A stretch of DNA of 64,000 nt from Fundidesulfovibrio magnetotacticus (GCF_013019105.1 NZ_BLTE01000012.1:62001-126000); one strand, 5' to 3'. Counted from the stretch's first letter, positions 7,735-18,696 are shown. Notes: generated by a model not told the origin, from the letters alone. A program made the numbers and translations.

Positions 7735-9993
7735 TCAACTGAGCAGGCGTCGCCAGGGCTTGCCCATGGCCCGGTGCAGGGCCACGGCCAGGTCGTCGTA
7801 CTCCACGGGCTTGGGGAGGTAATCGTCCATGCCTTCGGCCAGGAAGCGCTCGCGGTCTCCGGGCAGGGCGTGGGCGGTGAGGGCGATGATGGGGATGCGG
7901 GCCTTCTCGCCCAGGGCCGGTGCGCGCCGGATGGCCCGCGTGGCCGTGAGGCCGTCCATGCCGGGCATCTGGATGTCCATGATCAGGCAGTCGAAGTCTT
8001 CCTGGGCCAGGGCTTTCAGGGCCTCCTCGCCGTTTTCCACGATGGTGGCCAGGTAGCCGAGGCTTTCGAGCATGTCCATGGTCATCACGGTGTTCACGGG
8101 GTCGTCCTCGGCCAGGAGCACGCGCCCGCCGGGCCTGGGCTGGGCCGGGTGGGCGGGGGCGGGCAGCGGGGGCTCGGCCCCCCGGGGGGCGGGAGAGACG
8201 GGCATGGTGAAGCTCACGGTGCAGCCTTCCCCGGGCTGCGAGTCGATCTCCAGCGAGCCCTCCCACAGGCGCACCAGACGCCGGACGATGGCCAGGCCCA
8301 ACCCGGCGCCCTGGTAGCGCCGCGTGTGGGAGCCGTCGGCCTGGGTGAAGGGCTCGAAGACCCGGGCCAGCTTGGCCGGTTCGATGCCCACGCCCGTGTC
8401 CTCCACCGAGAAAAGCAGCCGGGAGACGCCTTGGCGGTCGCGCCCCACGGCGTCGGCGCGCAGGGTCACGGACCCCGAAGGGGTGAACTTCACGGCGTTG
8501 CCCGCCAGGTTGAAGAGGGCCTGGCGCAGCCTGCCGCCGTCGCCCAGGAGGGTGCGGGGGATGGCGGGGTCGGCCTCCACGGCCAGGGTGATCCCCTTGG
8601 CCTGGGCCTGGCGCACGTAGAGCTGGGCCACCTCGCGCAGGATGTCCACGGCGCTGAAGGGCTCCAGGCGGCACTGGCGGCTGCCGGACTCCAGGCTGGA
8701 GAGGTCCAGGATGTCGCCCAGGAGCGTGAGCAGGGAGCGCCCGCAGTCCAGTGCGTTGCGCACCCAGTCGTCGCGGCGCTGGTCCAGGCCGGATTTCTCC
8801 AGAAGCTGGAGCATGCCCAGCACGCCGTTGAGGGGCGTGCGGATCTCGTGGCTCACGTTGGCCAGGAATTCGCTCTTGGCGCGGCTGGCCTCCTCGGCTG
8901 CCTCCTTGGCGGCGATGAGCTCCGCGCGGGCGCGGCGTTCCTCGGTGACGTCGATGGCCACGAAGAGGGCCACGCGCTCGCCCTTGGGGTCCTCGGTGAC
9001 CAGGGCGTCCAGGAGGGCCTGGCGCGGCGGTCCCGAGGCGGGGCGCAACTGGGCCGGGGCGCGGCGCAGGGGCTCGCCCTCCCAGAGGCGTTGCAGCAGG
9101 TCCGGGTCCACGTCCAGGACTTCCGAGAGCGGGGCGTTGAGCAGGTGTTCGCGGCCCAGGCCCGTGTGGTCGATGAAGGCCAGGTTCACGTCGCAGAACC
9201 AGCCACGGCGCGAGGTGGTGAACATCATGGCGGGCGCGGCCTCGAACATCTGGCGGTACCACGTGCGCGAGAGGCGCACGAGGCGCTCGCGCTCGTCCAG
9301 CGAGGCCATCACCGCGCCGATGGAGCGCGTCAGGGACTCGAACTCCCGGATGCCCCGGTAAGAGGGCCGCCTGCCGTGGAGCAGGTCGTCCGCGATGAGG
9401 CGCACGGGCCGCGAGACCACGGCGTGGGAGAACAGCAGAAACGCCACAAGGGCCAGCACCAGCAGGCCGCCCGCGCCCAGGTAGAGGTCGCGCACGGCCG
9501 CGGCCAGACGCGGGAAGTCGGCGTCCTTGCGGGCCAGGAGAACGTTCAGGTTCCACAGGGGGAATGCGCTGCGCAGCACGTGGTAGCGGTCTTCCCCCAC
9601 CGGGACGTCCTCCACGCCTCCCGGGGCCTTGGCGGCCGCCAGCAGGGGGGCGGGGTCGGCGATGCCCGCCTGGAGCAGGATCTGCTCCTTGGGGCCGAGG
9701 ACCAGGCAGGTGATGGCGTTGGCCCGCACGGATTTCTCCAGGGCCGCCAGGGCGCGGCCCCTGGCGGCGCGCACCTCGTCGGGGTCTGCCATGCGTCCGC
9801 TGGCGGCAAGCTGGTCGTAGGCGGCGTCGAGGATGGCGCTGGTCTCGCGGGCGTAGCTTTGCAGGTCGTGCTCGGCGTGTTCCTGGGCGAAGCGGGAGAT
9901 GGCCCCCAGTACGAAGAGCGCCAGGCAGCCACCCAGCAGGAGCACGGCCAGGGTCACGGGCAGGGCGAGTCGGAAGGAGAGGCGGTCGAGCAC
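7735..9993 (-). CDS. Membrane hybrid histidine kinase (sensor, PAS-like, HisKA, HATPase, receiver)
   Basis: A 752-residue sensor kinase. Transmembrane segments at about 10-32 and 173-190 enclose a periplasmic domain of roughly 140 residues. A HAMP-like linker and a PAS-like region (about 245-350) follow. HisKA has the phospho-acceptor H382 in SHEIRTPLNG. The ATPase shows the N box near 494-502, DTGVGI near 532 and GAGLGLAI near 562. A C-terminal receiver has D630/D631 and the phospho-acceptor D673 in MDIQMPGMDG, with the conserved Lys in LPKP. No output domain is present, so phosphate must be passed to another protein. It begins three bases after the stop of a periplasmic binding protein gene, suggesting ligand sensing through that partner. 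Confidence 0.93.
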   Translation of the reverse strand: MLDRLSFRLALPVTLAVLLLGGCLALFVLGAISRFAQEHAEHDLQSYARETSAILDAAYDQLAASGRMADPDEVRAARGRALAALEKSVRANAITCLVLGPKEQILLQAGIADPAPLLAAAKAPGGVEDVPVGEDRYHVLRSAFPLWNLNVLLARKDADFPRLAAAVRDLYLGAGGLLVLALVAFLLFSHAVVSRPVRLIADDLLHGRRPSYRGIREFESLTRSIGAVMASLDERERLVRLSRTWYRQMFEAAPAMMFTTSRRGWFCDVNLAFIDHTGLGREHLLNAPLSEVLDVDPDLLQRLWEGEPLRRAPAQLRPASGPPRQALLDALVTEDPKGERVALFVAIDVTEERRARAELIAAKEAAEEASRAKSEFLANVSHEIRTPLNGVLGMLQLLEKSGLDQRRDDWVRNALDCGRSLLTLLGDILDLSSLESGSRQCRLEPFSAVDILREVAQLYVRQAQAKGITLAVEADPAIPRTLLGDGGRLRQALFNLAGNAVKFTPSGSVTLRADAVGRDRQGVSRLLFSVEDTGVGIEPAKLARVFEPFTQADGSHTRRYQGAGLGLAIVRRLVRLWEGSLEIDSQPGEGCTVSFTMPVSPAPRGAEPPLPAPAHPAQPRPGGRVLLAEDDPVNTVMTMDMLESLGYLATIVENGEEALKALAQEDFDCLIMDIQMPGMDGLTATRAIRRAPALGEKARIPIIALTAHALPGDRERFLAEGMDDYLPKPVEYDDLAVALHRAMGKPWRRLLS

Positions 9994-9996
9994 GGG

Positions 9997-11151
9997 TTAC
10001 CTCGCCACCTGGGGCCTTGCGGTGCGCATCTGTTCGGGCCAGACGATCTCCTCGCGACCCTTGCGCAACTGCACGGTGAGGGGGAACTGGCGCAGCTGGC
10101 GTCCCGAGGGGTCCACGCCGTAGCGGCCCACGATGGTCACCACGTCCAGGGAGGCCAGGGCCAGGCGGAGCTTGTCGCGGTCGAGCGTTCCGGCCTTGGC
10201 GGCGGCGGCGGCCAGCACCTGGCATCCGGCGTAGGCCGTGGCGGCCAGGTAGCCGGGGTTGCGGCCGGTGGCGACGTGGTAGTCTCGCACGAACTCCGCG
10301 CCGCCGGGATAGGCCCGGGCGGCGAAGGGGGCCCAGGGCAGCGCGGTGAAAGCCTCGTCAGCGGCGGAGCCCGCCAGGGCCGAAAGGGGCTCCTCGAAGA
10401 GGCTCGACGACACGTAGAGCGCCCGGGGCTTCCAGCGCATGGCCTTGAGGGCGCGCAGGGCCGCCACGCAGCCGCGCGGGCTGCCCCAGAGCAGCAGCGC
10501 GCCGGGATGTGTCTTCTGGGCGGCCTCCAGGGCGCGGGCGGCCTGGTCGAGCGGCACGGACTCCTGGAAGGTCACGCGCAGGCCGAAGCGTCCGGCCAGC
10601 TTGGCCACGTTGCCGGAGACGTTGCGGTCGTAGGGGTGGTCCACGCTCACGGAGGCAGCCGTCTCCAGGCCCTCCCGGGCGGCGATCTCGAAGAAGCCGC
10701 CTGCCCACTCGGAGAGGGGCGTCAGTAGCCCGAAGGCGAAACCGCCGCCGCCCTCCCAGAGGCTGTCGGTGGCGGGGGCCGGGAAAACGCAGGGGGCCTT
10801 GGCCCGCACGAGCACGGGCAACACGGCCAACCCGGCCACGCGTTCGGGGGGGCCAAGCAGGAGCGGGGTCTCGCGGGCCAGTTCGCGGTAGGCCAGGGCG
10901 GTCTGTTCGGGGTCGGAGCGGTCGTCGCGCCAGAGGAGTTCCACGCGCCGCCCCAGGATGCCGCCCTGGCGGTTGGCCTCCTCGATCCACAGGCGCACGC
11001 CCTCGGCAAAGGCCCTGGAGGCGTCGGCGGACGGCCCGCTCAGGCTGAGCGCCACCCCCAGTTGCACGGGAGGCTCGGCCGACGAGGCCCCGTGCGCGAC
11101 GGGGTTGAGGCCCAGCAAGGCGGCGAGGAGGAGGTGGATGACGGTTCGCAC
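9997..11151 (-). CDS. Periplasmic ligand-binding protein, LivK/branched-chain amino acid type
   Basis: A 384-residue protein with an N-terminal signal peptide (hydrophobic stretch about 5-18, cleavage probably near residue 22-26). The fold is that of type I periplasmic binding proteins: GVALSLSGP at the first strand, GVRLWIEEAN, RRVELLWRDD, and later YLAATAYAG. Such proteins usually serve ABC importers, but no permease or ATPase gene is adjacent. Instead the gene is immediately upstream of the hybrid kinase, so it more likely presents a small ligand to that sensor. It starts at GTG. The ligand is unknown. Confidence 0.86.
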   Translation of the reverse strand: MRTVIHLLLAALLGLNPVAHGASSAEPPVQLGVALSLSGPSADASRAFAEGVRLWIEEANRQGGILGRRVELLWRDDRSDPEQTALAYRELARETPLLLGPPERVAGLAVLPVLVRAKAPCVFPAPATDSLWEGGGGFAFGLLTPLSEWAGGFFEIAAREGLETAASVSVDHPYDRNVSGNVAKLAGRFGLRVTFQESVPLDQAARALEAAQKTHPGALLLWGSPRGCVAALRALKAMRWKPRALYVSSSLFEEPLSALAGSAADEAFTALPWAPFAARAYPGGAEFVRDYHVATGRNPGYLAATAYAGCQVLAAAAAKAGTLDRDKLRLALASLDVVTIVGRYGVDPSGRQLRQFPLTVQLRKGREEIVWPEQMRTARPQVAR

Positions 11152-11247
11152 TGCGTGGTGTCCATGAATGAGTCTTCAATCATGGTTTAGCCCGATTCGA
11201 GGAAAATGAACAGGGGGGGGATTACTATTTCCCACCGCGCGGGGCGG

Positions 11248-12120
11248 CTAGCGGGAGAGGAGCCAGACGCGCACGGCCAGGCGCTCCAGGACCAGGGCGG
11301 GGTTGGCCATGTTGATCAGGGCCTCCTGGGCGGCCTCCAGCAGCAGGTCCAGGGCGCGCAGGCCCTCAACCCCCAGGCGCTCCGCGAAGAACGCGCCCAG
11401 TCTGGAGCAGGGGCGTCCGGCCAGGGCCTGTGCCAGCTCCTTGGAGAGGGCCAGCACCACCTGCTGGGCCACTGGGCGGGTGAGCTTGCCCTTGGACCCC
11501 GTGAGCCCGAAGAGGCCGTGGCCCGTGTGCCAGAAGCGCTCCAGGGCATCCATGAAGGGCGCCTCCGGGCCCTCGCCGGAGGGGCACTGGGCCGAGGAGG
11601 GCTCCGGCCAGGCCAGGGTGAGAACCCACGAGCGCGAGACCAGCGTGGGCAGCAGGCGCTCGCGCTGGGGGGCCAGGAGCACGAAGCAGTTGCCCGGCCT
11701 GGGCTCCTCCATGGATTTGAGCAGGGCGTTGGCCGCCTGGGGCGTGAGCCCCTGGGCCTCGGTGAGGGCGACCAAGCGGCGGCCCGGCCCCCGGGGGGGC
11801 TCGCCCACCTTCTGGCGCACCTCGCGGATGTCGTCCACCTTGATGGATTGCTCGGCCCCGTCCAGGTAGAGCAGGTCCATGTAGGTGCGCTCGCGCACCT
11901 GGACGCAGGCGGGGCAGGCCCCGCAGGGCGATTGGCGGGTGGGGTCCTCCAGGAGACGGGCGCAGTTGAGCGCGGCGGCGTAGTAGAGCGCGGCGGCCTC
12001 GCGTTCCGGGGCCGTGCCGCCCTCCAGCACGAGCACCTGGGGCGGGTTGCGCCCCAGGTCGTCCAGTCGGCGTCTGGCCAGCTCCTGCCGGGGGGGCAGG
12101 CCGAAGAACGCGCCGTTCAT
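11248..12120 (-). CDS. holB: DNA polymerase III delta-prime subunit
   Basis: Clamp-loader subunit of the replicative polymerase, 290 residues. The zinc-module cysteines typical of delta-prime and gamma/tau are C53, C66, C69 and C72 (CGACPAC). ANALLKSMEEP at about 150 is a strongly conserved clamp-loader stretch. The nucleotide-binding loop is degenerate (LEGGTAPERE), which is normal for delta-prime because it does not hydrolyse ATP. SRSW replaces the usual SRC motif, so the arginine-finger serine-arginine pair is kept. It lies 12 bases downstream of purA on the same strand, probably in one operon. Confidence 0.9.
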   Translation of the reverse strand: MNGAFFGLPPRQELARRRLDDLGRNPPQVLVLEGGTAPEREAAALYYAAALNCARLLEDPTRQSPCGACPACVQVRERTYMDLLYLDGAEQSIKVDDIREVRQKVGEPPRGPGRRLVALTEAQGLTPQAANALLKSMEEPRPGNCFVLLAPQRERLLPTLVSRSWVLTLAWPEPSSAQCPSGEGPEAPFMDALERFWHTGHGLFGLTGSKGKLTRPVAQQVVLALSKELAQALAGRPCSRLGAFFAERLGVEGLRALDLLLEAAQEALINMANPALVLERLAVRVWLLSR

Positions 12121-12132
12121 GGCGTGCGGGGC

Positions 12133-13539
<1,407 letters not shown>

Positions 13540-13543
13540 TCAA

Positions 13544-13572
13544 TGCGTAAGAAACCGCTCCACGCTTGTCAA
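13544..13572 (-). promoter_or_regulatory. Candidate promoter for purA
   Basis: On the minus strand a perfect TTGACA (13567-13572) is followed after 17 bases by TACGCA (13544-13549). The -35 match is complete but the -10 is weak. It sits about 130 bases before the purA start, in the otherwise empty 320-base gap between the divergent purA and methyltransferase genes. The rest of that gap holds a GC-rich stretch and a short imperfect palindrome near 13455-13480; I see no gene in it. Confidence 0.38.
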
Positions 13573-13733
13573 CGAAAAGACGCGCGGGGCTTCGTGCGGG
13601 GAGCGCCAGGCGCGACGGCCGGGGAAATGCGCGCGGGAGCGGGCCTGGAAGCGCCTCCGGGCTTGCCGGGGCGGACCGCGAAGAGCTAAAGGGACCCCGG
13701 GCGGGAGCTTCAACGCCGCCCGGAGGCGACAGC

Positions 13734-14720
13734 GTGAGTTCCGATTTCACCGTCTATCTGGCCCCCAAGGGCTTCACCGACGAACTCGTCTACGAACTGG
13801 GCGACGCCACCGAAGTGGTGGACCGCCTTGTTTTCGCGCCGGGGCCGCCCCGGCCCGTGGCCTGGGCCCAGAACATCTGGCTCAATCCCCAGCGCATCCG
13901 GGTGGAGTCCATCACGGACGCCGCCAACAAGCTCAAGGCGCTCCAGCGCAACTGGGCCCTGTGGAGCGTGCGCCACCACCGCCGCGCCCGGCTCATCGAG
14001 GCCCAGCTGCCCTCGGTGAAGCCCAAGCCCATGGCCATCGGCACGCCGCCGCCGCGCGCGCCCCTGGGCTCCTGGACGCTCCTGGAGCGAGACCTCCTGG
14101 TGGCCTCGCCCGCCTGCTCCAGCCCCTTCGCCCACGGCGAGGTGCAGTTCCTGGAGAACAAGACCGACCCGCCCAACCGGGCCTATCTGAAGCTCTGGGA
14201 GCTCTTCACGCTCCTGGAGGCCGCGCCCAAGCCCGAGAGCTTCTGCCTGGACCTGGGCGGGAGCCCGGGCGGCTGGACGTGGGTGCTGGCCAGGCTGGGC
14301 TGCCGGGTGCTCACCGTGGACAAGGCCCCCCTGGACCCCAGGATCGAGGCCCTGCCCGGCGTGGAGTACCGCATGCTCTCGGCCTTCGCCCTGGACCCGC
14401 GCGAGGTGGGCCCCGTGGACTGGCTCTTCTGCGACGTGGTCTGCTACCCCGACCGCCTCTGGAGGCTGGTGGACCGCTGGCGCACCTTCGGCAAGGCGCG
14501 CAACTTCGTGTGCACCATCAAGTTCCAGGGTCCCACCGATCACGAGACCGCGGCCAAGTTCTGGGCCTTCCCCGGCTCGCGCCTGGTGCACCTGCACAAC
14601 AACAAGCACGAGCTGACCTGGGTGCTCCTGGACGGCGAGGAGTTCCCCACCTTCGCGCCCGAAGACGGCGAGACGCCCAGGAAGCTGGGCGAGTTCGGCA
14701 TGCCGGGGGTGGAGGAGTAG
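13734..14720 (+). CDS. FtsJ/RlmM-like SAM-dependent RNA methyltransferase
   Basis: A 328-residue protein. The GTG at 13734 is preferred because CGGAGG lies just before it and the longer upstream frame is low-complexity. A pre-domain of about 165 residues precedes a Rossmann methyltransferase with the SAM motif LDLGGSPGGW at 172-181. FCDVV near 230, lysine 263 in TIKFQG and the glutamate in KHELTW supply the K-D-K-E type residues of RrmJ-like 2'-O-methyltransferases. The layout resembles RlmM, which methylates C2498 of 23S rRNA, but the N-terminal part is too divergent for a firm assignment. Confidence 0.78.
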   Translation: MSSDFTVYLAPKGFTDELVYELGDATEVVDRLVFAPGPPRPVAWAQNIWLNPQRIRVESITDAANKLKALQRNWALWSVRHHRRARLIEAQLPSVKPKPMAIGTPPPRAPLGSWTLLERDLLVASPACSSPFAHGEVQFLENKTDPPNRAYLKLWELFTLLEAAPKPESFCLDLGGSPGGWTWVLARLGCRVLTVDKAPLDPRIEALPGVEYRMLSAFALDPREVGPVDWLFCDVVCYPDRLWRLVDRWRTFGKARNFVCTIKFQGPTDHETAAKFWAFPGSRLVHLHNNKHELTWVLLDGEEFPTFAPEDGETPRKLGEFGMPGVEE

Positions 14721-14737
14721 GGCGGGCGTTCCGGGGA

Positions 14738-15121
14738 TCAGCTTTCCGGCGCGTCCCCGTCCTTGTGGCGGAACGAAAGCACCTTGCCCTTGCCGGGCTT
14801 GCGGGGCGTCCGGGCGGGCTCGGGCAGGGGCGTCACGCCCGGCTGGGACGTCGCGTCCGCAGTGGCGTTGGGCACGGCCTCCATGTGCGGCCTGGGCGGC
14901 GGCACGGCCCCCGGCTCGCGGCCCTCGGCCCAGTGCAGGTTGAACAGCTGGTTCTTGAAGCGCACCGCCTGGATCATGCTCAGGATCAGCACCGCCTCCT
15001 CCCAGCGCTTGGAGGGCTCGAACCGCTGCACCTGCTCGGCGTAGCGCTCCCAAAGGCTGGTCAGCGACGCTTCGTCGTAGTTGCCCAGCTGCCTGGCCAG
15101 TTTCAACAGGACTCTTTCCAC
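14738..15121 (-). CDS. Conserved small protein of unknown function
   Basis: A 127-residue protein. The GTG at 15121 is preceded by AGGGAGA and fits better than an upstream start. The N-terminal 65 residues look alpha-helical and folded (many Leu/Ala with Trp-Glu pairs), while the C-terminal half is Pro/Thr-rich and ends in a basic patch (RKPGKGK) followed by acidic residues, so it is probably disordered. No domain is recognised. It converges with the methyltransferase gene, with 17 bases between the stops. Confidence 0.6.
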   Translation of the reverse strand: MERVLLKLARQLGNYDEASLTSLWERYAEQVQRFEPSKRWEEAVLILSMIQAVRFKNQLFNLHWAEGREPGAVPPPRPHMEAVPNATADATSQPGVTPLPEPARTPRKPGKGKVLSFRHKDGDAPES

Positions 15122-15242
15122 GTTGTCTCCCTCTCGGACGCCAACGCCTAGCACGATTTCCCGGCGCGGCCAATGCCCGTTTGCCGCCCGGCCCCCGGCG
15201 TGCTAAGAGGCTTCGCCCGCACGACACCACAGGAGCACCCCC

Positions 15243-16520
15243 ATGAGCGACCTGAAAAAAATGTACACCACCATCCAGGAAGACCCCTTTCCCCAGGACC
15301 TCACCGTCACCCTGGGCGGTCAGACCCTGGTGTTCGCCAAGAAGACCTGGACCATCGACGGCGAGCAAAAGGGCCTGCGCTACGGCGAGAACCCCGATCA
15401 GCCCGCCGCGCTCTACCAGCTTAAGGACGGCGCCCTGGAACTGGGCGGCGTGCGCTTCCGCGGCCCCGGACGCGGCCTCGTCTCGGCCCTCACGGAAGAG
15501 CACATGATCCAGGCCGGAAAGCATCCCGGAAAGACCAACCTCACCGACGTGGACAACGGCCTGAACATCCTCCAGTACCTCTCGGCCAGGCCCGCCGTCG
15601 TGATCCTCAAGCACAACAACCCCTGCGGCGCGGCCTGGTCCGCCGAGGGCCTGGCCAAGGCCTTCGAGCGCGCCAACCTCTCCGACCGCATCGCCGCCTT
15701 CGGCGGGGCCGTGGTGGTGAACCGCACCCTGGACAAGGCCACGGCCGAGCTCATCAACGCGGGCTACTTCGAGGTGGTGGCAGCACCGGACTACGAACCG
15801 GCCGCCCTGGAGATCCTCAAGACCAAGAAGAACCTGCGCATCGTGGCCATCCCGGGCCTCGCCGTCCTGGCCGACTACGTGGGCGAACCCTTCCTGGACG
15901 TGAAGACCCTCATGGACGGCGGACTGGTGCTCCAGTTCTCCTTCCGCAACCGTATTCTCGAAGTTGCCGACTTCCTTCCCGCCAAGACCGAGACCAAGGA
16001 CGGCAAGGCCTTCACCGCCCGCGCCCCCAGCCCCGCCGAGGCGCAGGACCTGCTCTTCGCCTGGGCCGTGGAGGCGGGCGTCTCCTCCAACTCCGTGATC
16101 TTCGTCAAGGACGGGGCCACCGTGGGCATCGGCACCGGCGAGCAGGACCGCGTGGGCGTGGTCCAGCTGACCATCCACAAGGCCTACACCAAGTACGCCG
16201 ACCTCCTGGCCTTCGAGCGCCACAAGCTCTCCATCCACGACCTGCGCGAAAAGGCCGCCTCGGACCCGGCCCTGGCCCGGTCCCTGGCCGAGATCGAGGC
16301 CCAGACCAAGGCCGACCGGGGCGGACTGCCCGGCAGCGCCCTGGTCTCCGACGGCTTCTTCCCCTTCCGCGACGGCGTGGACCTGGCCATCGCCCAGGGC
16401 GTCACGGCCATCGCCCAGCCCGGCGGCTCCATCCGCGACTGGGAGGTGATCCAGGCCTGCAACGAAGCCGCGCCCCAGGTGGCCATGGTCTTCACCGGCC
16501 AGCGCTCCTTCAAGCACTAG
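15243..16520 (+). CDS. purH: Stand-alone AICAR transformylase
   Basis: Transfers a formyl group from 10-formyl-THF to AICAR to give FAICAR in purine synthesis. The 425-residue protein corresponds to the C-terminal transformylase domain of PurH: RYGENPDQ at 46-53 and the catalytic KHNNPCG with K123-H124, plus FGGAVVVN and DGFFPFRDG. The N-terminal IMP cyclohydrolase domain of the fused enzyme is absent, so the last step must be done by another gene outside this window. The ribosome-binding site AGGAG precedes the ATG. The next gene begins 19 bases after the stop. Confidence 0.93.
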   Translation: MSDLKKMYTTIQEDPFPQDLTVTLGGQTLVFAKKTWTIDGEQKGLRYGENPDQPAALYQLKDGALELGGVRFRGPGRGLVSALTEEHMIQAGKHPGKTNLTDVDNGLNILQYLSARPAVVILKHNNPCGAAWSAEGLAKAFERANLSDRIAAFGGAVVVNRTLDKATAELINAGYFEVVAAPDYEPAALEILKTKKNLRIVAIPGLAVLADYVGEPFLDVKTLMDGGLVLQFSFRNRILEVADFLPAKTETKDGKAFTARAPSPAEAQDLLFAWAVEAGVSSNSVIFVKDGATVGIGTGEQDRVGVVQLTIHKAYTKYADLLAFERHKLSIHDLREKAASDPALARSLAEIEAQTKADRGGLPGSALVSDGFFPFRDGVDLAIAQGVTAIAQPGGSIRDWEVIQACNEAAPQVAMVFTGQRSFKH

Positions 16521-16539
16521 GCCCGCACCGGAGACGCGC

Positions 16540-18654
16540 TTGACCAGGCATCCCAGCATCCAGAGCCTCCCCCTGCCGGGCACGGTGGTGGAATACCTCC
16601 AGGGCAACGAGCCCCACCTGGCGTGGGTGGAGGAGGCCTCGGGCGACAAGCTCAGGCTCTACACCCTCACCCGGCGCGAGGTGAAGCTCGCCGGGGCGCG
16701 CCTGCTGCCCTGGCTGGGGCCGCGCCACGAGGGGGCCTTCAACCGCGAGGGGATCCTCGAAAAGCTCAAGGAACACGCCGCCCGGCGCGAGACCCTTCGC
16801 GCCGGGCTCGACCCCCTGGAAATCTGGGAGCTGGCCCAGGGAGAGGTGTCCCAGAATTCCGCCGCATGGTTCGCGGGCCTGGCCTTCGAGCAGCCCGACG
16901 TGGACCAGGTGGCGGCCATGGGCCGGGCGCTGCTCTCGGTGAAGACCCACTTCAAGTTCCAGCCGCCCAACTTCGAGGTCTATCCGGCCGAAACCGTGGA
17001 GCGCCGCCTGGCCGAGCAGGAGGCTGCCCGCGAGCGCGAACTGGTGGTCACGGCGGGACACGTCTTCTTCCAGGAGCTGTGGGCCGGGTGGTCCTCGGGG
17101 CGGCGCAAGGACCCGGCGCGCCTGGAGGCCCAGTTGGACCCCTCGGCCGCCCAAAGGCTCAAGGACCTGCTGCGCGCCATCATGGCCGACGCCGAGAGCC
17201 AGGAACACGGCCCCCTGTGGCAGCAGCTGCGCAAGGGGCTGCCCGAGCACCCTGCCCAGGCCCTCATCCTGGCCCAGGAGTGGGGCATCGTGGGGCCAAA
17301 CCACAACGTGCTCCTGGACCAGGCGGGCTACGACGAGGGCGACGCCTGGAGCGAAGCCTTCGCCGGCGAGATCGAGGCCCTCGGGCGCGACTTCCAGGCC
17401 CGGCGCGAACCGCCCCTGGACACCCCTTTCCTGAGCATCGATTCGCCCACCACCCGCGACATCGACGACGCCTTCCACGTGGAGCGCCTCCCGGACGGCT
17501 GGCGCGTGCGCATGGCCCTGGCCAGGCCCACGCTCTCCTGGGACTTCGAAAGCCCCCTGGGCCGGGCCGTGGCGCGCCGCGCCTCGAGCCTCTACCTGCC
17601 CGAGGGCGACAGCCACATGCTCCCCGAGGCCCTGGGCTGCGGGCTCTACAGCCTCAAGGCCGGGGAGGACCGCCCCGCCCTGTTGCTGGACTGGGAGCTC
17701 GACCCCCAAGGCGGCGCGCGCTCCTTTACCCCCTCCCTGGGCTGGGTGCGCGTGGCGGCCAACCTGACCTACGAGGACGTGGAGGCCGCCCTGGCCCGGG
17801 GCGACGCCCCGCCCGAGGCGGCGGCCGCGCGCGACCTGGCGGCACTGCTGCGCGGGGCGCGCGTGGAACGGGGGGCCGTGGTCATCGACCGGCCCGAGCC
17901 GCGCATCGAACTTTCCGGCCATCCCGGCCCCGCGCACGTGGAGATCGGCCCCGGCAAGGACTATCCCGAGGCTCAGCTGGCCGTGAGCGAACTGATGATC
18001 CTGGCCAACGCCTCCATGGCCGCCTGGGCAGGCGAGCGGGGGGTGGCCCTCTTCCACCGCGTCCAGGACGTGACGCTTCCTGCGGGCTACGCCGGGGTCT
18101 GGACCGACCCCGTGGACATGCACCGGGTGGTCAAGCAGCTCTGCGGGGCCTCCCTGGAGGCGCGCCCGGGCCGCCACGCGAGTCTGGCGGCCGAGGCCTA
18201 CGCGCCGGTCACGTCGCCGTTGCGGCGCATGGCGGATTTCGTGAACCTGGCCCAGGTGGAGAGCTTCCTGTCCGCGGGCGCGCCCAGGCTCACGCGCGAG
18301 GCGCTCCAGGAGTCCCTGGGGCCGCTGGCGGCGCGCCTGGACGCCGTGGCCATGGTGCAGCGGGGCAGGCCGCGCTACTGGAAGCTCGCGCACCTGCAGC
18401 AGGTGGGCCGCGAGCGCGAGTTCGAGGCCGTGGCCCTGGAAGAGTGCGGACACCTGACGGCCTTGAGCCTGACCACGCTTCAGATGTACACCCGCGTCCC
18501 GCGCGACATGCTGGGCGGCCCCTTCCAGGCCGGCCAGCGCTTCCGGGCGCGCGTGGGCAAGGTGGACCCCCTCACCGGCGAATTCCGGGTGCTCTCCCTG
18601 CGCGAGGCGGACGAGAAGCCCGAGGCCGGGGAGTGGCCCCCGAAAGTGGACTAG
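16540..18654 (+). CDS. RNase II/R-family exoribonuclease
   Basis: A 704-residue 3'-5' exoribonuclease of the RNB family. The active-site segment SIDSPTTRDIDDAF starts at residue 299, and D301, D307, D309 and D310 match the four metal-binding aspartates. VTSPLRRMADFVN near 560 is the conserved RNB arginine motif. The N-terminal 280 residues are unlike the classical cold-shock domains of E. coli RNase R and look closer to the cyanobacterial or Deinococcus-type RNase II. A short S1-like barrel ends the protein. The start is TTG with GGAG six bases before it. Confidence 0.9.
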   Translation: MTRHPSIQSLPLPGTVVEYLQGNEPHLAWVEEASGDKLRLYTLTRREVKLAGARLLPWLGPRHEGAFNREGILEKLKEHAARRETLRAGLDPLEIWELAQGEVSQNSAAWFAGLAFEQPDVDQVAAMGRALLSVKTHFKFQPPNFEVYPAETVERRLAEQEAARERELVVTAGHVFFQELWAGWSSGRRKDPARLEAQLDPSAAQRLKDLLRAIMADAESQEHGPLWQQLRKGLPEHPAQALILAQEWGIVGPNHNVLLDQAGYDEGDAWSEAFAGEIEALGRDFQARREPPLDTPFLSIDSPTTRDIDDAFHVERLPDGWRVRMALARPTLSWDFESPLGRAVARRASSLYLPEGDSHMLPEALGCGLYSLKAGEDRPALLLDWELDPQGGARSFTPSLGWVRVAANLTYEDVEAALARGDAPPEAAAARDLAALLRGARVERGAVVIDRPEPRIELSGHPGPAHVEIGPGKDYPEAQLAVSELMILANASMAAWAGERGVALFHRVQDVTLPAGYAGVWTDPVDMHRVVKQLCGASLEARPGRHASLAAEAYAPVTSPLRRMADFVNLAQVESFLSAGAPRLTREALQESLGPLAARLDAVAMVQRGRPRYWKLAHLQQVGREREFEAVALEECGHLTALSLTTLQMYTRVPRDMLGGPFQAGQRFRARVGKVDPLTGEFRVLSLREADEKPEAGEWPPKVD

Positions 18655-18696
18655 GACCCCCGGAACCGGCGAAAACCATCGCGCAAGGAGCAAGAC

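Noticed and set aside
7774-10728. Plus-strand open frame of nearly 1000 codons
   Set aside because: Antisense to the hybrid kinase and binding protein; His/Gly/Gln-rich composition and no motif.
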